Assembly: GCA_019802505.1 (NCBI GenBank)
Contig: JAFMOC010000003.1
Coordinates: 7,788,501-7,852,500 of the forward strand
Source: Corydoras sp. C115
Lineage: Eukaryota; Chordata; Actinopteri; Siluriformes; Callichthyidae
Direction of reading: 5' to 3'
Length of the DNA: 64,000 bases
Shown: in pieces, positions 47,880 through 58,866 of the stretch
How positions within the stretch are numbered: the first letter of the stretch is position 1
Layout: every line of letters begins with the position of its first letter
Notes under the pieces: model-generated
What the model saw: only the letters and a program-made list of their open reading frames with translations
The model's database searches: none
What the model was told of the DNA's origin: nothing
Translations under genes and position numbers: made by a program

Positions 47880-48435
47880 ATTCGATATGTTTCCACAAAT
47901 ATGCTGCACATGTTGGATCTACACGCACTGCTCCAGTGCCACTGTAATTCCTAAGGAGCCGAATATCTTCACGAGTGAGTTGAATAAAGCAGGCGGATGC
48001 TCTAACTTCTGCGTATTGTTTCCACTTGCAGTCCCTGCTCCGCCTTTGAGCTACACTTAGCATGGCATGTTACACTTAGCATGGCATGCAGCTTGCAACT
48101 CGGCTCGGGTATAGCACCCTTGAATTTGAATTTCTTGAATTTAGTTTCATCTTATGTTTCTTGGTCTTCGTGCATTTCTATAGGATGTATGTACAGTGGT
48201 ATTCCCGTTGCGACTGTTCAAATTATACCCTGTGCCTAGTACCAAATATGTTGGTCTGTATGTCTATAAATCATTTCAAATAATAAAATGTAAACCAGCC
48301 TATATAGTGTTCCTGAATAGGCTCCGATTCCTGACACTGTACTGACAAGGACCGCCGATTCTGTAAATTGTTGATTGTATAGTGATTGAATATTGTATTT
48401 TAAACTAAGAGTCTATAAGACTATATATTGTAAAT
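47880..48435. other. Intron 1 sequence
   Basis: A minus frame at 47839-48063 reads protein-like (REDIRLLRNYSGTGAVRVDP) but has no recognised domain or exon borders. Confidence 0.3.
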
Positions 48436-48963
48436 CTGTTTACTATGGTTGCACTCAACAATTCATTTTCTATCGATTAATTTTTTTTCTTTTTGAAAAA
48501 AGAAATTAGTCATTAGTCAATTAATCTAAAAACTATTACTCTAATGTGATTGAGTTTGAAATTAAAATAACTTTTCCAAAATAATGAAAAATAAAAACCT
48601 TTAATGGTGAAATATTTTCTTTAATCAAACACAATGCTCTTAAGGGCACTATTGAAACACAAAAATGCTTTCGCATTAACAGCTTTATCAAAGATAAAAT
48701 CTTAGCCACAAGAGATTCAATAATTCAAGTATAATATAAAGTTTGTAATAAAAACATTACAATGATAGGGGAATATTTTAAAATGAGTCTTACTATTACT
48801 CAATCAAAAATACTAGACGTAAAAAATTTCACATGGTTCTTAAAGGGAATGGCAAAATAATTTACTTTATGTCACCAGGTAACGAGTAGGTTCTTGGTGA
48901 AAAAAAAAACTGAACTGACTACACCTTGAGGTACATAGATCATGACATTTTATGGACTATATA

Positions 48964-50280
48964 CAGTGCATCCGGAAAGTATTCACAGCGCTTCACTTTT
49001 TCCACATTTTCTTACGATTTGGATCATAAGATGATTTGGAAAGGCACACACCTGTCTATATAAGGTCCCACAGTTCACTGCGTGTCAGAGGGCAAACACG
49101 AAGCATGAAGTCAAAGGAATTGTCTGTAGACCTCCGAGACAAAATTGTCTCAAGGCACAAATCTGGGGAAGGATACAGAAAAATTGCTGCTGCTTTGAAG
49201 GTTCCAATGAGCACAGTGGCCTCCATCATTCGTAAACGGAAGAAGTTTGGAACTACCAGGACTCTTCCTAGAGCTGGCGGGCCATCGAAATTGAGCGATC
49301 GGGGGAGAAGGGCCTTGGTCAGGGAGGTGACCAAGATACCGATGATTACTCTGTCAGAGCTCCAGCGTTCCTCCGTGGAGAAAGGAGAACCTTGCAGAGG
49401 GACAACCATCTCTGCAGCAATCCACCAATCAGGCCTGTATGGCAGAGTGGCCAGGCAAAACCACTGCTTAGTAAATGGCACAAGGCAGCCCGTTTGGAAT
49501 TTGCCAAAAGGCACCTGAAGGACTCTCAGACCATGAGAAACAAAATTATCTGGTCTGATGAGACAAAGATTGAACTATTTGGTGTGAATGCCAGGCATCA
49601 TGTTTGGAGGAAACCAGGCACTGCTCATCAGGAGGCCAATACCATCCCTACAGTCAAGCATGGTTGTGGCAGCATCATGATATGGGGATGTTTTTCAGCA
49701 GCAGGAACTGGCAGACTAGTCAGGATAGAGGGAAAAATGAATGCAGCAATGTACAGAGACATCCTGGATGAAAACTTGCTCCAGAGCGCTCTTGACCTCT
49801 GGGTGGGGCGACAGTTCATTTTTCAGTAGGACAACGACCCGAAGCACACAGCCAAGCCAAGATCTCAAAGGAGTGGCTTCAGGACCACTCTGTGAATGTT
49901 CTGGAGTCGCCCAGCCAGAGCCCAGACTTGAATCCGATTGAACATCTCTGGAGAGATCTGAAAATGGCTGTGCACGGACGTCTCCCATCCAACCTGATGG
50001 AGCTTCAAAGGTACTGCAAAGAAGAATGGGCAAAACTGCCTAAAGATTGGTGTGCCAAGCTTGTGGCATCATATTCAAAAAGACTTGAGGCTGTAGTTGC
50101 TGCCAAAGGTGGTTCTACAAAGTATTAAGCAAAGGCTGTGAATACTTATGCAAATATGGTTTTTTAATTTTAATAAATTTTCAAAACTCTCAAGAAAACT
50201 TTTTTCACATGGTCATAATGGGGTATTTTGTGTAGAATTTTGAGGAAAAAGATTAATTTCATACAATTTGAATTAAGAAA
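48964..50280 (+). mobile_element. Tc1-like transposon, right end lost
   Basis: It begins after a TA with CAGTGCATCCGGAAAGTATT, a typical Tc1-like inverted end. The transposase gene and 3' region follow (GTGAATACTTATGCAAATAT, GGGGTATTTTGTGTAGAATT). The matching right inverted end is not present; sequence similarity fades near 50280. Confidence 0.88.
49105..50128 (+). pseudogene. Tc1-like transposase, nearly whole but broken
   Basis: From the ATG at 49105: MKSKELSVDLRDKIVSRHK and a helix-turn-helix (YRKIAAALKVPMSTVASIIR), a GRPR-like linker, then the DDE domain: IIWSDETKIELFG (first Asp, about 49550), DNDPKHTA (second Asp, about 49833), SPDLNPIEHLWRDLK (Glu, about 49920-49965), and a C-terminus ending in KGGSTKY and a stop. 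Breaks: a one-base loss near 49460, a stop codon in place of Gln at about 49827, and another frameshift near 49860. The order and length (about 340 codons) are those of the family, so these are late mutations in an otherwise full gene. Confidence 0.9.
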
Positions 50281-50680
50281 AGCTAAATGTATATAAACGA
50301 CAAAAAAAAAACAGTTAGTTATGAATTTCTAATAACGGAAACGTTAAATGTGTTAAAGTCTTAAAATAATATGCTAAGATAAGAAAAAAACAAGTAAACC
50401 AAACCTATGTCACTGTTTTACTGCACAAACATCCCGGCGCAGATGTTTACATGCTAGTGCATAGCACTTGTGTTGTTGTAAAAAGACATCTCCACATTGC
50501 AAATCTGACAGAGCACCACGCTGTTGTGTTTGTGTGAAATGCTGCCATACTTTAGACGCATGCGAGTGATTTTTAGCTGATGCGTTCTGGATAAATCATT
50601 TCAGTAGGGCGCCGCCATTTTTTTGACGTGTCGCAAGTTATGAAAATCTACGTATTTTCATAATCAATTTGGTCCAAGTA

Positions 50681-50812
50681 TGCCCAGCGATAGACTGGCG
50701 CCCTGTTCTGGGTGTATCTGCCCAGCGCCCGAAATGTTCTCCCCTGGATGGGCATGGGGAACCCCCCCCGCGACCCTAATATAGAATAAAGCAGAAGATA
50801 ATGGATGGATGG
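50681..50812 (+). repeat. SINE A, strongly 5'-truncated, perfect target duplication
   Basis: Only the last 130 bp (TGCCCAGCGATAGACTGGCG to ATGGATGG). ATTTGGTCCAAGTA flanks it at 50667-50680 and 50813-50826. Confidence 0.95.
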
Positions 50813-50852
50813 ATTTGGTCCAAGTAGTTGATGCCCCAGCCCTACTGTTTAC

Positions 50853-53800
50853 TATAGATTGTTATGTGTGAAATGCTAGACTCAACACCTACCAGACCAC
50901 ATTAATTGTGTACAGGTATGTATAACACACTTGGCCAATAAATCTGATTCTAAATCTGATCTTCATAATCTATTTTAAACAGATTGTGGATCCTGAAAGG
51001 GTAGATCAACAATGAGAACTAAATATTTTAATGCGTCTAATGATTACAACAAGGAAAGTTTAAAAAAAAATAATAGTAATAGTAACCTGTTATTAGTACC
51101 AAAAAAAAAAAAAAAAAAAAACACATTGTACTGCAAGTTAACTGTGGCTCTAGGGCGCAATAGGGAAATGGAAGGTAAATGGTTCCATGTAAATGGAAGG
51201 TGAGGACATGAGGGAGATCTGGTATATGGTTATACTTTCCATCCATTTACATGTGTAATTATCTATTCTACCTGCTTCCGGCCTCTTTTCACTGCACACA
51301 GAAGGAGAGATAATTATGCATGTTAATGATTGTCAGGTGTTATCATTTATCTTCCTCCTGCCAACCGTTCACAGTTTTCTCCCGATTATGCCCTCAAGCC
51401 ATATAATCCTATGACGCTGGATTAGCAAATGGAGAATCAGGGCACTTTTATGGTCTTTATTATTATCTTTAGCGAGTCATCAAAAGTGCAGCTTGTTTTA
51501 GCATGTGCCAGTGTAGCTTCACTATCACAACGATAGGAAAATTACATGGTGCAAAAAGCACAAAAGACATTCTAATTCTCTTAATTTTTCATGAGTGTGT
51601 TTTTGACGTAACGTGCAATTAACCAATAAGTGCTTCACTTGCCATTCCCTTTAAGAACCATGTGCGCTCTGACGGTGCAGCTACCTGGTATCAATTCGAT
51701 GGTTCATAAGGGTCTCTATTTTACTGTTAATGGAGAACACACAATATAGTTTAGACTATTTATATTTATATGTAATATAGTGTAGACTATGTATATGTAC
51801 ATAGTGTAGACTATGTATATTCTCTGTACAAATGCGGTGATATTTAATAGTATTCTATTCAGCGTCCACTGGCGCTGGACACGCGTCTGTGTTGATGATT
51901 CACCACCAAGATAGTAATAAATGTCTGAATGTTGATTTCTGTCTAGGTTGTTTTAGTCATTGGTTCACCTGTGGTTTCCACAGGCACAAGAAGTATAAAA
52001 AGACTGTCAGTGGGGTGTACATACATAGTAATGAGCTAAATCCTGATTACCAAAGAAATTGTTAAATCTAGTGGAAAGCAGTTTTAGCTCCAAATAATGA
52101 CATACCTAATCTCTTATGACTGTACCACTTGTAGCCATTCTATTCTGTAATATGGATGATGTCCAGCTGTTAAACTTCTAAATAAAATAAAAAAACATAC
52201 ATTTAAATATATTCAAATCTTAACTCATTACGCCTTTGTAACAGCAACCTAAATATAATTGAGTTGTCATGAATTCATCTTGGGTTAATCAAATGATAAA
52301 ACAAAAAAAGAATTTTGTGACCAAACAGACAGATAAAGAAATTAAACCATTTCCTGAATAAAGTGTGATTCCATCTTGGCCGAGACACAGTGCATTTGTA
52401 TATCAAAGCATTAGATTGAACAAACATAAAAAAGTGAGTGTGGCCGCGTAATAGGGTGGGACCTAAAAAATCACTCAAGACGTTGCGAGATTCGTGTTTG
52501 TAGCTCAAAAATTGAACATCTGATTTTTCCAAATTTAAATAGTGATCAGGAGTGAACGAAGAGTGCAATTTCACAAGACTGGTCTGGCTGCAGCCATCTC
52601 CAATGCAAATTTCCTTTTTGTAGAGTTAGGGGGGTACTAATGCCACCGTAATGCAAAGTTAATGGGAATTTTGCCTCAGAAATATGGAAATATCTCAGGA
52701 ATGGTTCAAGTTATTTCTTAGCTGTATACAAGCACTCATCTCATCAATGAGCCTGACATGTAATGCAAAAATTGTGTCGATAGCTTGAAAATTGCAGGAC
52801 AAGCACGGGAGACAAAAAGGTTAGAATAATAAAAATGGGATAAATATAGTGACTAACAATAAAGAATGATTGTTATTGCAGACTTACATGAGGTCATTTG
52901 ACAAACATTTTAATCTGAAGCACCACTCAGGTATCCTAACTTGATGGATGGGGTCAGAGCACAGGGTCAGGCATGAAACAGAAGCAATAAAGTTTGAGGG
53001 CCTTTCTCAAGAGCCCACATTGGTAATGTTTGGTGGACTTAAACTGGTGCCCTGCACCCTAAACACTTAGCTACAATAAATTAAAACCTACACACAAAAT
53101 ACACAGGTCTAGGCAATTATGTATTGACTTCTATGCTAACTACATTGATTAAGTGAAGACAGTAGAAAAGACAAAAAGAGACAATGAAAGAAGGACTGAG
53201 AAAAACAGAACTACAGAAAGAAAGGCATCATACTCCTTGCATCAGCACCGTTAAAGATTAATGAAGATTTGGTGTTCTATTGCCCTCTTTATTTCATCGG
53301 ATACATAATATCTAGCAATCAATTCAACATTGTTTTACTAGTATATAAAGTCTCATTGTGTTCAACATAGAACAAATCAAGCAGTTTTCCATTAACAGTT
53401 AACACTACAACTGACTTGGTATTACGTATTCTCCCATTCCTTTCCTCTTTATTTTACTACAACTCTTTGATTTTTCCACCAAGTCAACCAAGTTTGCAGT
53501 TTATCTATAAAACTGAGGTGAGTTTTAGAGCAAATATTCTGCAAAATATTCTCTTTTGATGAAATACATAATTCATGTGATGGAAAGTTTGTCCGTTGCC
53601 AGCTCACAATCACAGTTGAAATCAGTTCTGATTACGATCAGTTTAAAGCACTCAGTTCAGACTGCAATTAAACAGTTTAGCTCATCACTTCATCTCATAA
53701 TTGATCTTTTAAGTTCACAGTTGATGAATTTTGTTTAAAATCAAGATGTTCAGAATGCAATCAGTTCTGCTCACAATATTGCACATATCACATATTAAAG

Positions 53801-54116
53801 TCCATCAATTTGGGTCAGTTTCATTGTTTATTACTGATCATCTAAATTTAAGTGTTCAGTATACAATCATTAAGTTCACATTAAATCTCAGCTCCGATCA
53901 GCATTGCTCACACCTCAGCAGTGCACCTTACAATTGGTTATATTAACACATTCAATTTGGTTTATTTTCTAATCAATAAACAGGAATAACCAAGATTTAA
54001 GTCAATAAGCTACCTAATAAACACAGTTATGACTAACTATTCCACAACTGATCGGCAAAGTAAACAATCAACAGATTTTACTCTACTAGCTTATTGATGA
54101 GAGGAGTAATAATGAT
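50853..54116. other. Intron 1 sequence, mostly unrecognised
   Basis: AT-rich. Contains poly(A) near 51101-51120, a stretch at 51590-51720 related to 3701-3770, a repeated GTGTAGACTATGTATAT motif near 51780-51815, and the diverged SINE B below. No exon recognised. Confidence 0.4.
52915..53072 (-). repeat. SINE B, diverged
   Basis: CTTTCTCAAGAGCCCACATT and GGACTTAAACTGGTGCCCTG, then CCTAAACACTTAGCTAC as the head in reverse. Confidence 0.5.
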
Positions 54117-54460
54117 TCATTCATTCATTCATTATCTTCCAGTTAACTCTCTACTAGGGCTGCATCCCCATTAACCATTCAGGGGAGAACGTCTTTTGCA
54201 CTGGGCAGATACACGCAGGATAGGGTGCCAATTTATTGTTGGGCACACTCAAAAAAAACACACCCTATGTAGGGCAATTTAGAACATTCATTTGACCCTG
54301 ACTCCATGCTTTTGGACTGTGGGAGAAACTGAAGGACCTGGAGGAAACTCATGCAGACAGGGGAGAACATGAAAACTCCACACAGATAAAGATTCGAATC
54401 TGGAATCCCTAGCGCTGAGAGAACGAACATGCTAAACACTAAGCCACCATGCCACCCTTC
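54117..54460 (-). repeat. SINE A
   Basis: (ATTC)n tail at the left, head CCACCATGCCACCC at the right. Confidence 0.88.
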
Positions 54461-54564
54461 CACTGACACTGAGACACTTAAATTTTTAAATAAAAAACAA
54501 AATAATCTTATCTTTGGTTTTCCATTTCCTCTCCGTCTTACTATTTTTATTCTATTTATTCTAA

Positions 54565-54777
54565 CACTCACAAAAACACATACTATGTGGGGCAATTTAG
54601 AGCATTCCATTTACCCTGAATCCATGCTTTTGGACTGTGGGAGGAAACCGTAGAACCCGGAGGAAACTCACGCGGACAGGGGAGAACATGAAAACTCCAA
54701 CCAGATTGGGATTCGAACCTGGAATATCCAGTGCTGAGAGGTGAACATGCTAATCACTAACCACCGTGTGTCACCAC
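54565..54777 (-). repeat. SINE A, head half
   Basis: From CACTCACAAAAACACATACT to ACCACCGTGTGTCACC; the tail half is absent. Confidence 0.85.
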
Positions 54778-54881
54778 TAACTAATGATGTTTTAGTCTAA
54801 TATCAATTATTGTATGATATGCAATTATTTTGGTATTTTTTAAATAAATAACTTTTTGCTTTTTGTGATAATATGTAATCC

Positions 54882-55080
54882 CACCGTGGCTTAGTGCCCG
54901 TGGCTTAGTGGTTAGCACGTTTGCCTCTCAGAACTAGGGATTCCCAGTTCGAATCCCAATCTTGGTGGAGTGTCCTGGGTGTATTTGCCCGGCGCTTGAA
55001 ACATTCTCCCCTGGATGGACATGGGGAACCCCCCGCGACCCAGAGGATAAAGCGGAAGGTAATGGATGGATGGATGGATG
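54882..55080 (+). repeat. SINE A, internally deleted, with doubled A-box segment
   Basis: CCGTGGCTTAGTG occurs twice in tandem at the head (54882-54910). The body after the B box jumps to GTCCTGGGTGTATTTGCC at about 54970. Confidence 0.88.
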
Positions 55081-55122
55081 TATCCCACTTACATCAAATA
55101 CATGTAACATGTAACTGTATAG

Positions 55123-55468
55123 GGTGGCTCGGTGGCTTAGTGGTTAGCATGTTTGCCTCTCAGCACTAGGGATTCCCGGTTCGAATCTCAATCTGGGTGG
55201 AGTTTCTATGTTCTCCCAGTGTCCGTGTGGGTTTCCTCCGGGTTCTCCGGTTTGCTCCCACATGGATCAAGGTCAATTGAATTCTCCAAATTACCCCATA
55301 GAGTCTCTGTGTGTGAGTGAGTGTGTGCCCAGCAATAGATTGGCACCCTGTCCTGGGTGTATCTGCCCAGCGCCTAAAACTTTCTCCCCTGTATGGGCAT
55401 GGGGAACCCCCCTGCGACCCTAGTAGAGGATAAAGCGGAAGATAATGGATGGATGGATGGATGGATGG
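55123..55468 (+). repeat. SINE A, full length with 14-bp target duplication
   Basis: ATGTAACTGTATAG flanks it at 55109-55122 and 55469-55482. The tail is (GGAT)n. It sits about 260 bp from the exon 1 donor. Confidence 0.95.
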
Positions 55469-55728
55469 ATGTAACTGTATAGACCAGGTCCACTTAATGT
55501 TCATGCACCATGTACACCAGCATGAATGTAAATCTACAGTATATTCTTCATAATTCCTGTATACATTTTAACCTCCATGCTAATTACAACTTGAGAAAAA
55601 AACATGCAATAATGTGATGATGAAATGCTATTTGTAAGTGTTCACGTTTCAGCCGTTTATTTCTCATTTCTGCACCAAAACCAGATCCTACATTTAAATG
55701 GGACTCGCTTCTGCTGATTATTGCTTAC

Positions 55729-55848
55729 CTTGCAGCCGAACATAAGCGAGAGAGTCCGGTTACTGCAAATAAATTTACACTGGCACATCACCGGAGAGAA
55801 ACACTTCAGGTTCCTCCACGGCGGGGACATCATCACCGACACCGCCAT
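55729..55848 (-). CDS. Exon 1 (start codon) of unidentified gene
   Basis: The minus strand from the ATG at 55848-55846 reads 40 codons, MAVSVMMSPPWRN...TLSLMFGCK, and meets a strong donor AAG|GTAAGC. It contains four or more Cys (KCFSPVMCQCKFICSN) and ends in phase 0, fitting exon 2. The surrounding 55790-56010 is rich in CpG, as in vertebrate promoters. The frame upstream of this ATG stays open but has no earlier in-frame ATG that I can see, so this is the likely start. Directly before it the leader reads ATGTGATGG, a start followed at once by a stop that overlaps the main ATG by one base. I cannot name the gene; the Cys-rich start and the polar exon 2 suggest a cytosolic N-terminus. Confidence 0.75.
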
Positions 55849-56060
55849 CACATCAACACGGCGTGAAGAAGCGCCGCGCGGGACACACGGGACACGCACC
55901 CCGGCTCCACCGGCTCCACTGGCGGCTTCACCGAACACCGCGGACCGGGGAAGGACGCCACAGCGCGTGGAACACCCACCGTCTGAGCTCGCGGCAGGTC
56001 GCTGATACCACTGATTACACTGCAGGCTTACGCAAACCCACTCCACGCTGTACCTTCCTT
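55780..56060 (-). promoter_or_regulatory. CpG-rich promoter and 5' UTR region
   Basis: Local GC and CpG are far above the rest of the window (GCGCCGCGCGGGAC, CGAACACCGCGGACCGGGG). It covers the start codon and the presumed leader. No clear TATA box. The AT-rich background resumes on both sides. Transcription would run leftwards. Confidence 0.65.
55848..55853 (-). promoter_or_regulatory. Start-stop upstream element (ATG TGA)
   Basis: A minimal upstream reading frame of ATG plus TGA; its last A is the first base of the main ATG. Confidence 0.7.
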
Positions 56061-56091
56061 AAAGGGACAGTCTCTCTCACTCTCTACGTCT

Positions 56092-56092
56092 T

Positions 56093-56174
<82 letters not shown>
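56092..56174. repeat. (CT)n(GT)n microsatellite upstream of the promoter
   Basis: About 9 CT units, then about 33 GT units, roughly 240 bp upstream of the start codon. Confidence 0.95.
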
Positions 56175-56175
<1 letters not shown>

Positions 56176-56339
56176 CCAAAAGTATGTAGAAAGCTTTTCG
56201 GAGATAAGCTGAGTTCAGAATTTATCCGAATAAGACACATTTTATCGGTGATATGTCAATTTAATAAAGCACGAGAGGGCGTGCAATATTGTTAATAAAT
56301 CACGATAAACAGGCGTTATTAGGCACGATGCATAGCGGA

Positions 56340-56565
56340 GTACATTTGCATTACATTTACATTACATTTGGTCATTTTGCAGACGCTTTTATCCAAAGCG
56401 ACTTACAGGGTGAGCACACGATTAATCACAGCATCCCTGGAGCAATGAGGGTTAAGGGCCTTGCTCAAGGACCCACATCGGTAACTTCAGTGGACCTGGG
56501 ATTTGAACCCCCAACCTTCAGATTGAGAGCCCAACACCCTAACCACTGAGCTACCTTGCCCACAG
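56340..56565 (-). repeat. SINE B, full length
   Basis: The tail is at the left (TTACATTTGGTCATTTTGCA, GCTTTTATCCAAAGCGACTT), the middle GGGCCTTGCTCAAGGACCC, the B box GGGATTTGAACCCCC and the A box CCACTGAGCTACC at the right. The best SINE B copy in the window. Confidence 0.9.
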
Positions 56566-56647
56566 TTACACCTGTTTCCTGTGATTTACAATAATGCATA
56601 ATCTAGAGTGCATTGTTGCTTTAATTTAAAAAGAACACGCAAGAACT

Positions 56648-56955
56648 GGGGGCAGCATGGCGGCTTAATGGTTAAGACCTTCCCCTCTCCCAATCTGGGT
56701 GGAGTTTCCATGTTCTCCCCATGTCCGTGGGTTTCCTCCGGGTTCTCTGGTTTCCTCCCACAGTGCAAAAACATGGATCAAGGTCAATTGAATTCTCCAA
56801 ATTGCCCCATATAGAGTGTGTTTGTGTGTGCCCAGCAAAAGATTGGCGCCCAGTCCTGGGTGTATTTGCCCGGAGCTCGAAACATTCTCCTCATGGATGC
56901 ATGGGGAGCCCCCCGCGACCCTAGTACAGGATAAAACAGATAATGGATGGATGGA
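56648..56955 (+). repeat. SINE A, head altered
   Basis: Head GGGGGCAGCATGGCGGCTTA; the B box is deleted (TTCCCCTCTCCCAATCTGGG); tail ATGGATGGATGG. Confidence 0.9.
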
Positions 56956-57379
56956 ATACATAATCTATTGCTTTTGAAAGAAAAATGCAATACTTCCATC
57001 CAGTGGCCAAATTACAAAACGCACTTTATAGAAAACAGAAAAAGACAAGCAAATTATTTAAAAAAAAATCTTTTTTAAAACACACCCCTATATCGTGTTA
57101 AATTAATTTATCCTACATTAATCCTGCTTGTGAAGTATAAAATTTTGTATAAACAGAAAATAGGCAATTTATCCATAGAAAACAAAATGTATTAATTACC
57201 CCTAATTAGTTAATAAATTGGTAAATTTTTAATTGATTCATGTGTTGTCATCGACGATGAACAATTGTGCAAATTTGCAGCATAATCAGATAACAAGAAG
57301 TGGGTGAAATAGCATTTGCAAACATTTTACCAGACACACAGACAAACAGATGAAGATAATATAGGGGTGGTAATAATAA

Positions 57380-57673
57380 TCCATCCATTCATCCATTATC
57401 TTCCGCTTTATCCTCTATTAGGGTCGCGGGGGGGGGGGGTTCTCTATGCCCATCCAGGGGAGAACGTCTCGGGAGCCGGACAGACATACCCAGGACAGGG
57501 CGCCAATACACCGCTAGGCACACACTTACTCACAGAGACACAGTCTATATGGGGTAATTTGGAGAATTCAATTGACCTTGATCCATGTTTTTGGACTGTG
57601 GGAGGAAACCGAAGAACATGGAGGAAACCCACGCAGAAACGTGGAGAATATGGAAACTCCACCTAGATTGGGA
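57380..57673 (-). repeat. SINE A, head missing
   Basis: Tail at the left (CCATCCATTCATCCATTATC); it stops after the reversed GTGGAGTTTCCAT box, before the B box, and runs into an ATT microsatellite. Confidence 0.9.
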
Positions 57674-57697
57674 TACTACTACTAGTTCTACTACTAA

Positions 57698-57698
<1 letters not shown>

Positions 57699-57791
<93 letters not shown>
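57699..57791. repeat. (TTA)n then (AAT)n microsatellite, palindromic
   Basis: About 16 TTA units turn into about 15 AAT units at 57746, so the two halves are complementary and could form a hairpin. Confidence 0.93.
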
Positions 57792-57793
<2 letters not shown>

Positions 57794-57794
57794 G

Positions 57795-58080
57795 AATGTG
57801 TTGTTAGAGGTCAGAGGTGTGTTATTGTCACTAATGAGACGGCTGGATAAACAGCTCTAAGGACCGGAACTACCCAAGGCATGCATTATTGTGAATAAAT
57901 CACGGAAAGAGGTGTTACACTCGAATACTTTATTGTTTTTTATGAAACTGTTACAAACCCACTAAAACGGTTTATTTCATATTTCATGCGTTTTAATAGT
58001 GAACATTGATCACTGACTAACAGGATTTCGGTTTCTGTAACAAGGCAATCCTGCTATCTAGTGGCCAGATTACAGAACAC
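57795..58080. repeat. Unnamed short repeat, copy 1
   Basis: It shares GTCAGAGGTGTG..TTATTGTCA, GGAACTACCCA and related text with 58430-58670; the pair brackets an LTR-like segment. Confidence 0.4.
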
Positions 58081-58084
58081 ACTG

Positions 58085-58380
58085 TAACGGGGTGGGCAGG
58101 AATGAGGACCAGAGGCAGGATTGCGCGACAGAACAGGTTTTATTTACCACGCCTGATTCAGCAACTTTAAATACTCTGAGCTTTAACAGAAGTAATATAA
58201 TGCAACTGCGCCTCCACAAGTCACCAGTCCTGTCGGGCGTGATCTCTCCCCGCGTTACGTGATTTCTTGGTATTAAAGGGCGCACAAGGAGATCAGACAG
58301 AGCAGCTTCAGGTGCAAGATTTACAGGTGTGCCCACTCCCCCACGCCGCAGTGCTCCCGCCACACACACACTTCATAAAA
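58085..58380. repeat. LTR-like segment of unknown family
   Basis: It starts TGTAACGGGGTGGGCAGGAA and ends GCCACACACAC, holds TTTATTTACC near its start, and has GC-rich patches unlike its neighbours. Similar openings occur at 25007 and 24040. No coding sequence. Confidence 0.3.
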
Positions 58381-58429
58381 AAATTTTAAAAAACAGCCGC
58401 AACACTTATTTTCATTGGGAAAATAATGT

Positions 58430-58670
58430 GTTGTATATCATGCATTATACAAATGTGATGCGGTCAGAGGTGTGCGTTATTGTCAATAATGTCATGGCTT
58501 GACAAATGTTTTCAAAATAAAATTTCAAATAAAAAAAACATATGAAACATAGACATACAATTTATTGTGCAACAGAGATTAAGGTCAAGTTGAATGCTAT
58601 TGTGATGTGATTGCTCAGCCAATCAGATTAGAATACCGGAACTACCCATTTTATAATTGTATTAATGCAT
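58430..58670. repeat. Unnamed short repeat, copy 2
   Basis: Contains GCCAATCAGATTAGAATACC and GGAACTACCCATTTTATAAT; partner of 57795-58080. Confidence 0.4.
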
Positions 58671-58866
58671 CTTAATGCAGAAGGTTTAGGCACAACTTCT
58701 AAATAAATTAATATTAGGTTTAGTTCAATCTTTTAGCTCGAACATTTAGCTCCTTAAATAAACACCAATAACAAACAGTTATCAGTCATTAGCAATTTAA
58801 TAAGTGGATATTGTTTAGAATTAGAAAGCAGCTAATGAAAATATCCATTTCTTAAATATTAGTTTA

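Larger units (their letters stand above)
48444..50844. mobile_element. hAT-like element with nested insertions
   Basis: An exact 8-bp duplication CTGTTTAC flanks it (48436-48443, 50845-50852). Its ends TATGGTTGCACTCAAC and, inward from the right, TAGGGCTGGGGCATCAAC are imperfect inverted repeats of the TAGGG/CCCTA type. 2401 bp in total, of which about 1450 belong to a Tc1 copy and a SINE A with its target duplication. I see no transposase of its own, so it is probably a non-autonomous copy. Confidence 0.75.

Noticed and set aside
49056..49514. 152-codon minus-strand frame
   Set aside because: It is a shadow of the Tc1 transposase on the plus strand.
55657..56046. N-terminal extension of exon 1 up to 56046
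   Set aside because: The frame is open, but its first codon is GTG and I see no in-frame ATG before 55848, so the extension is probably leader sequence.
55721..56189. Plus-strand frames over the CpG-rich region
   Set aside because: They are shadows of exon 1 and its leader on the minus strand, favoured by high GC.
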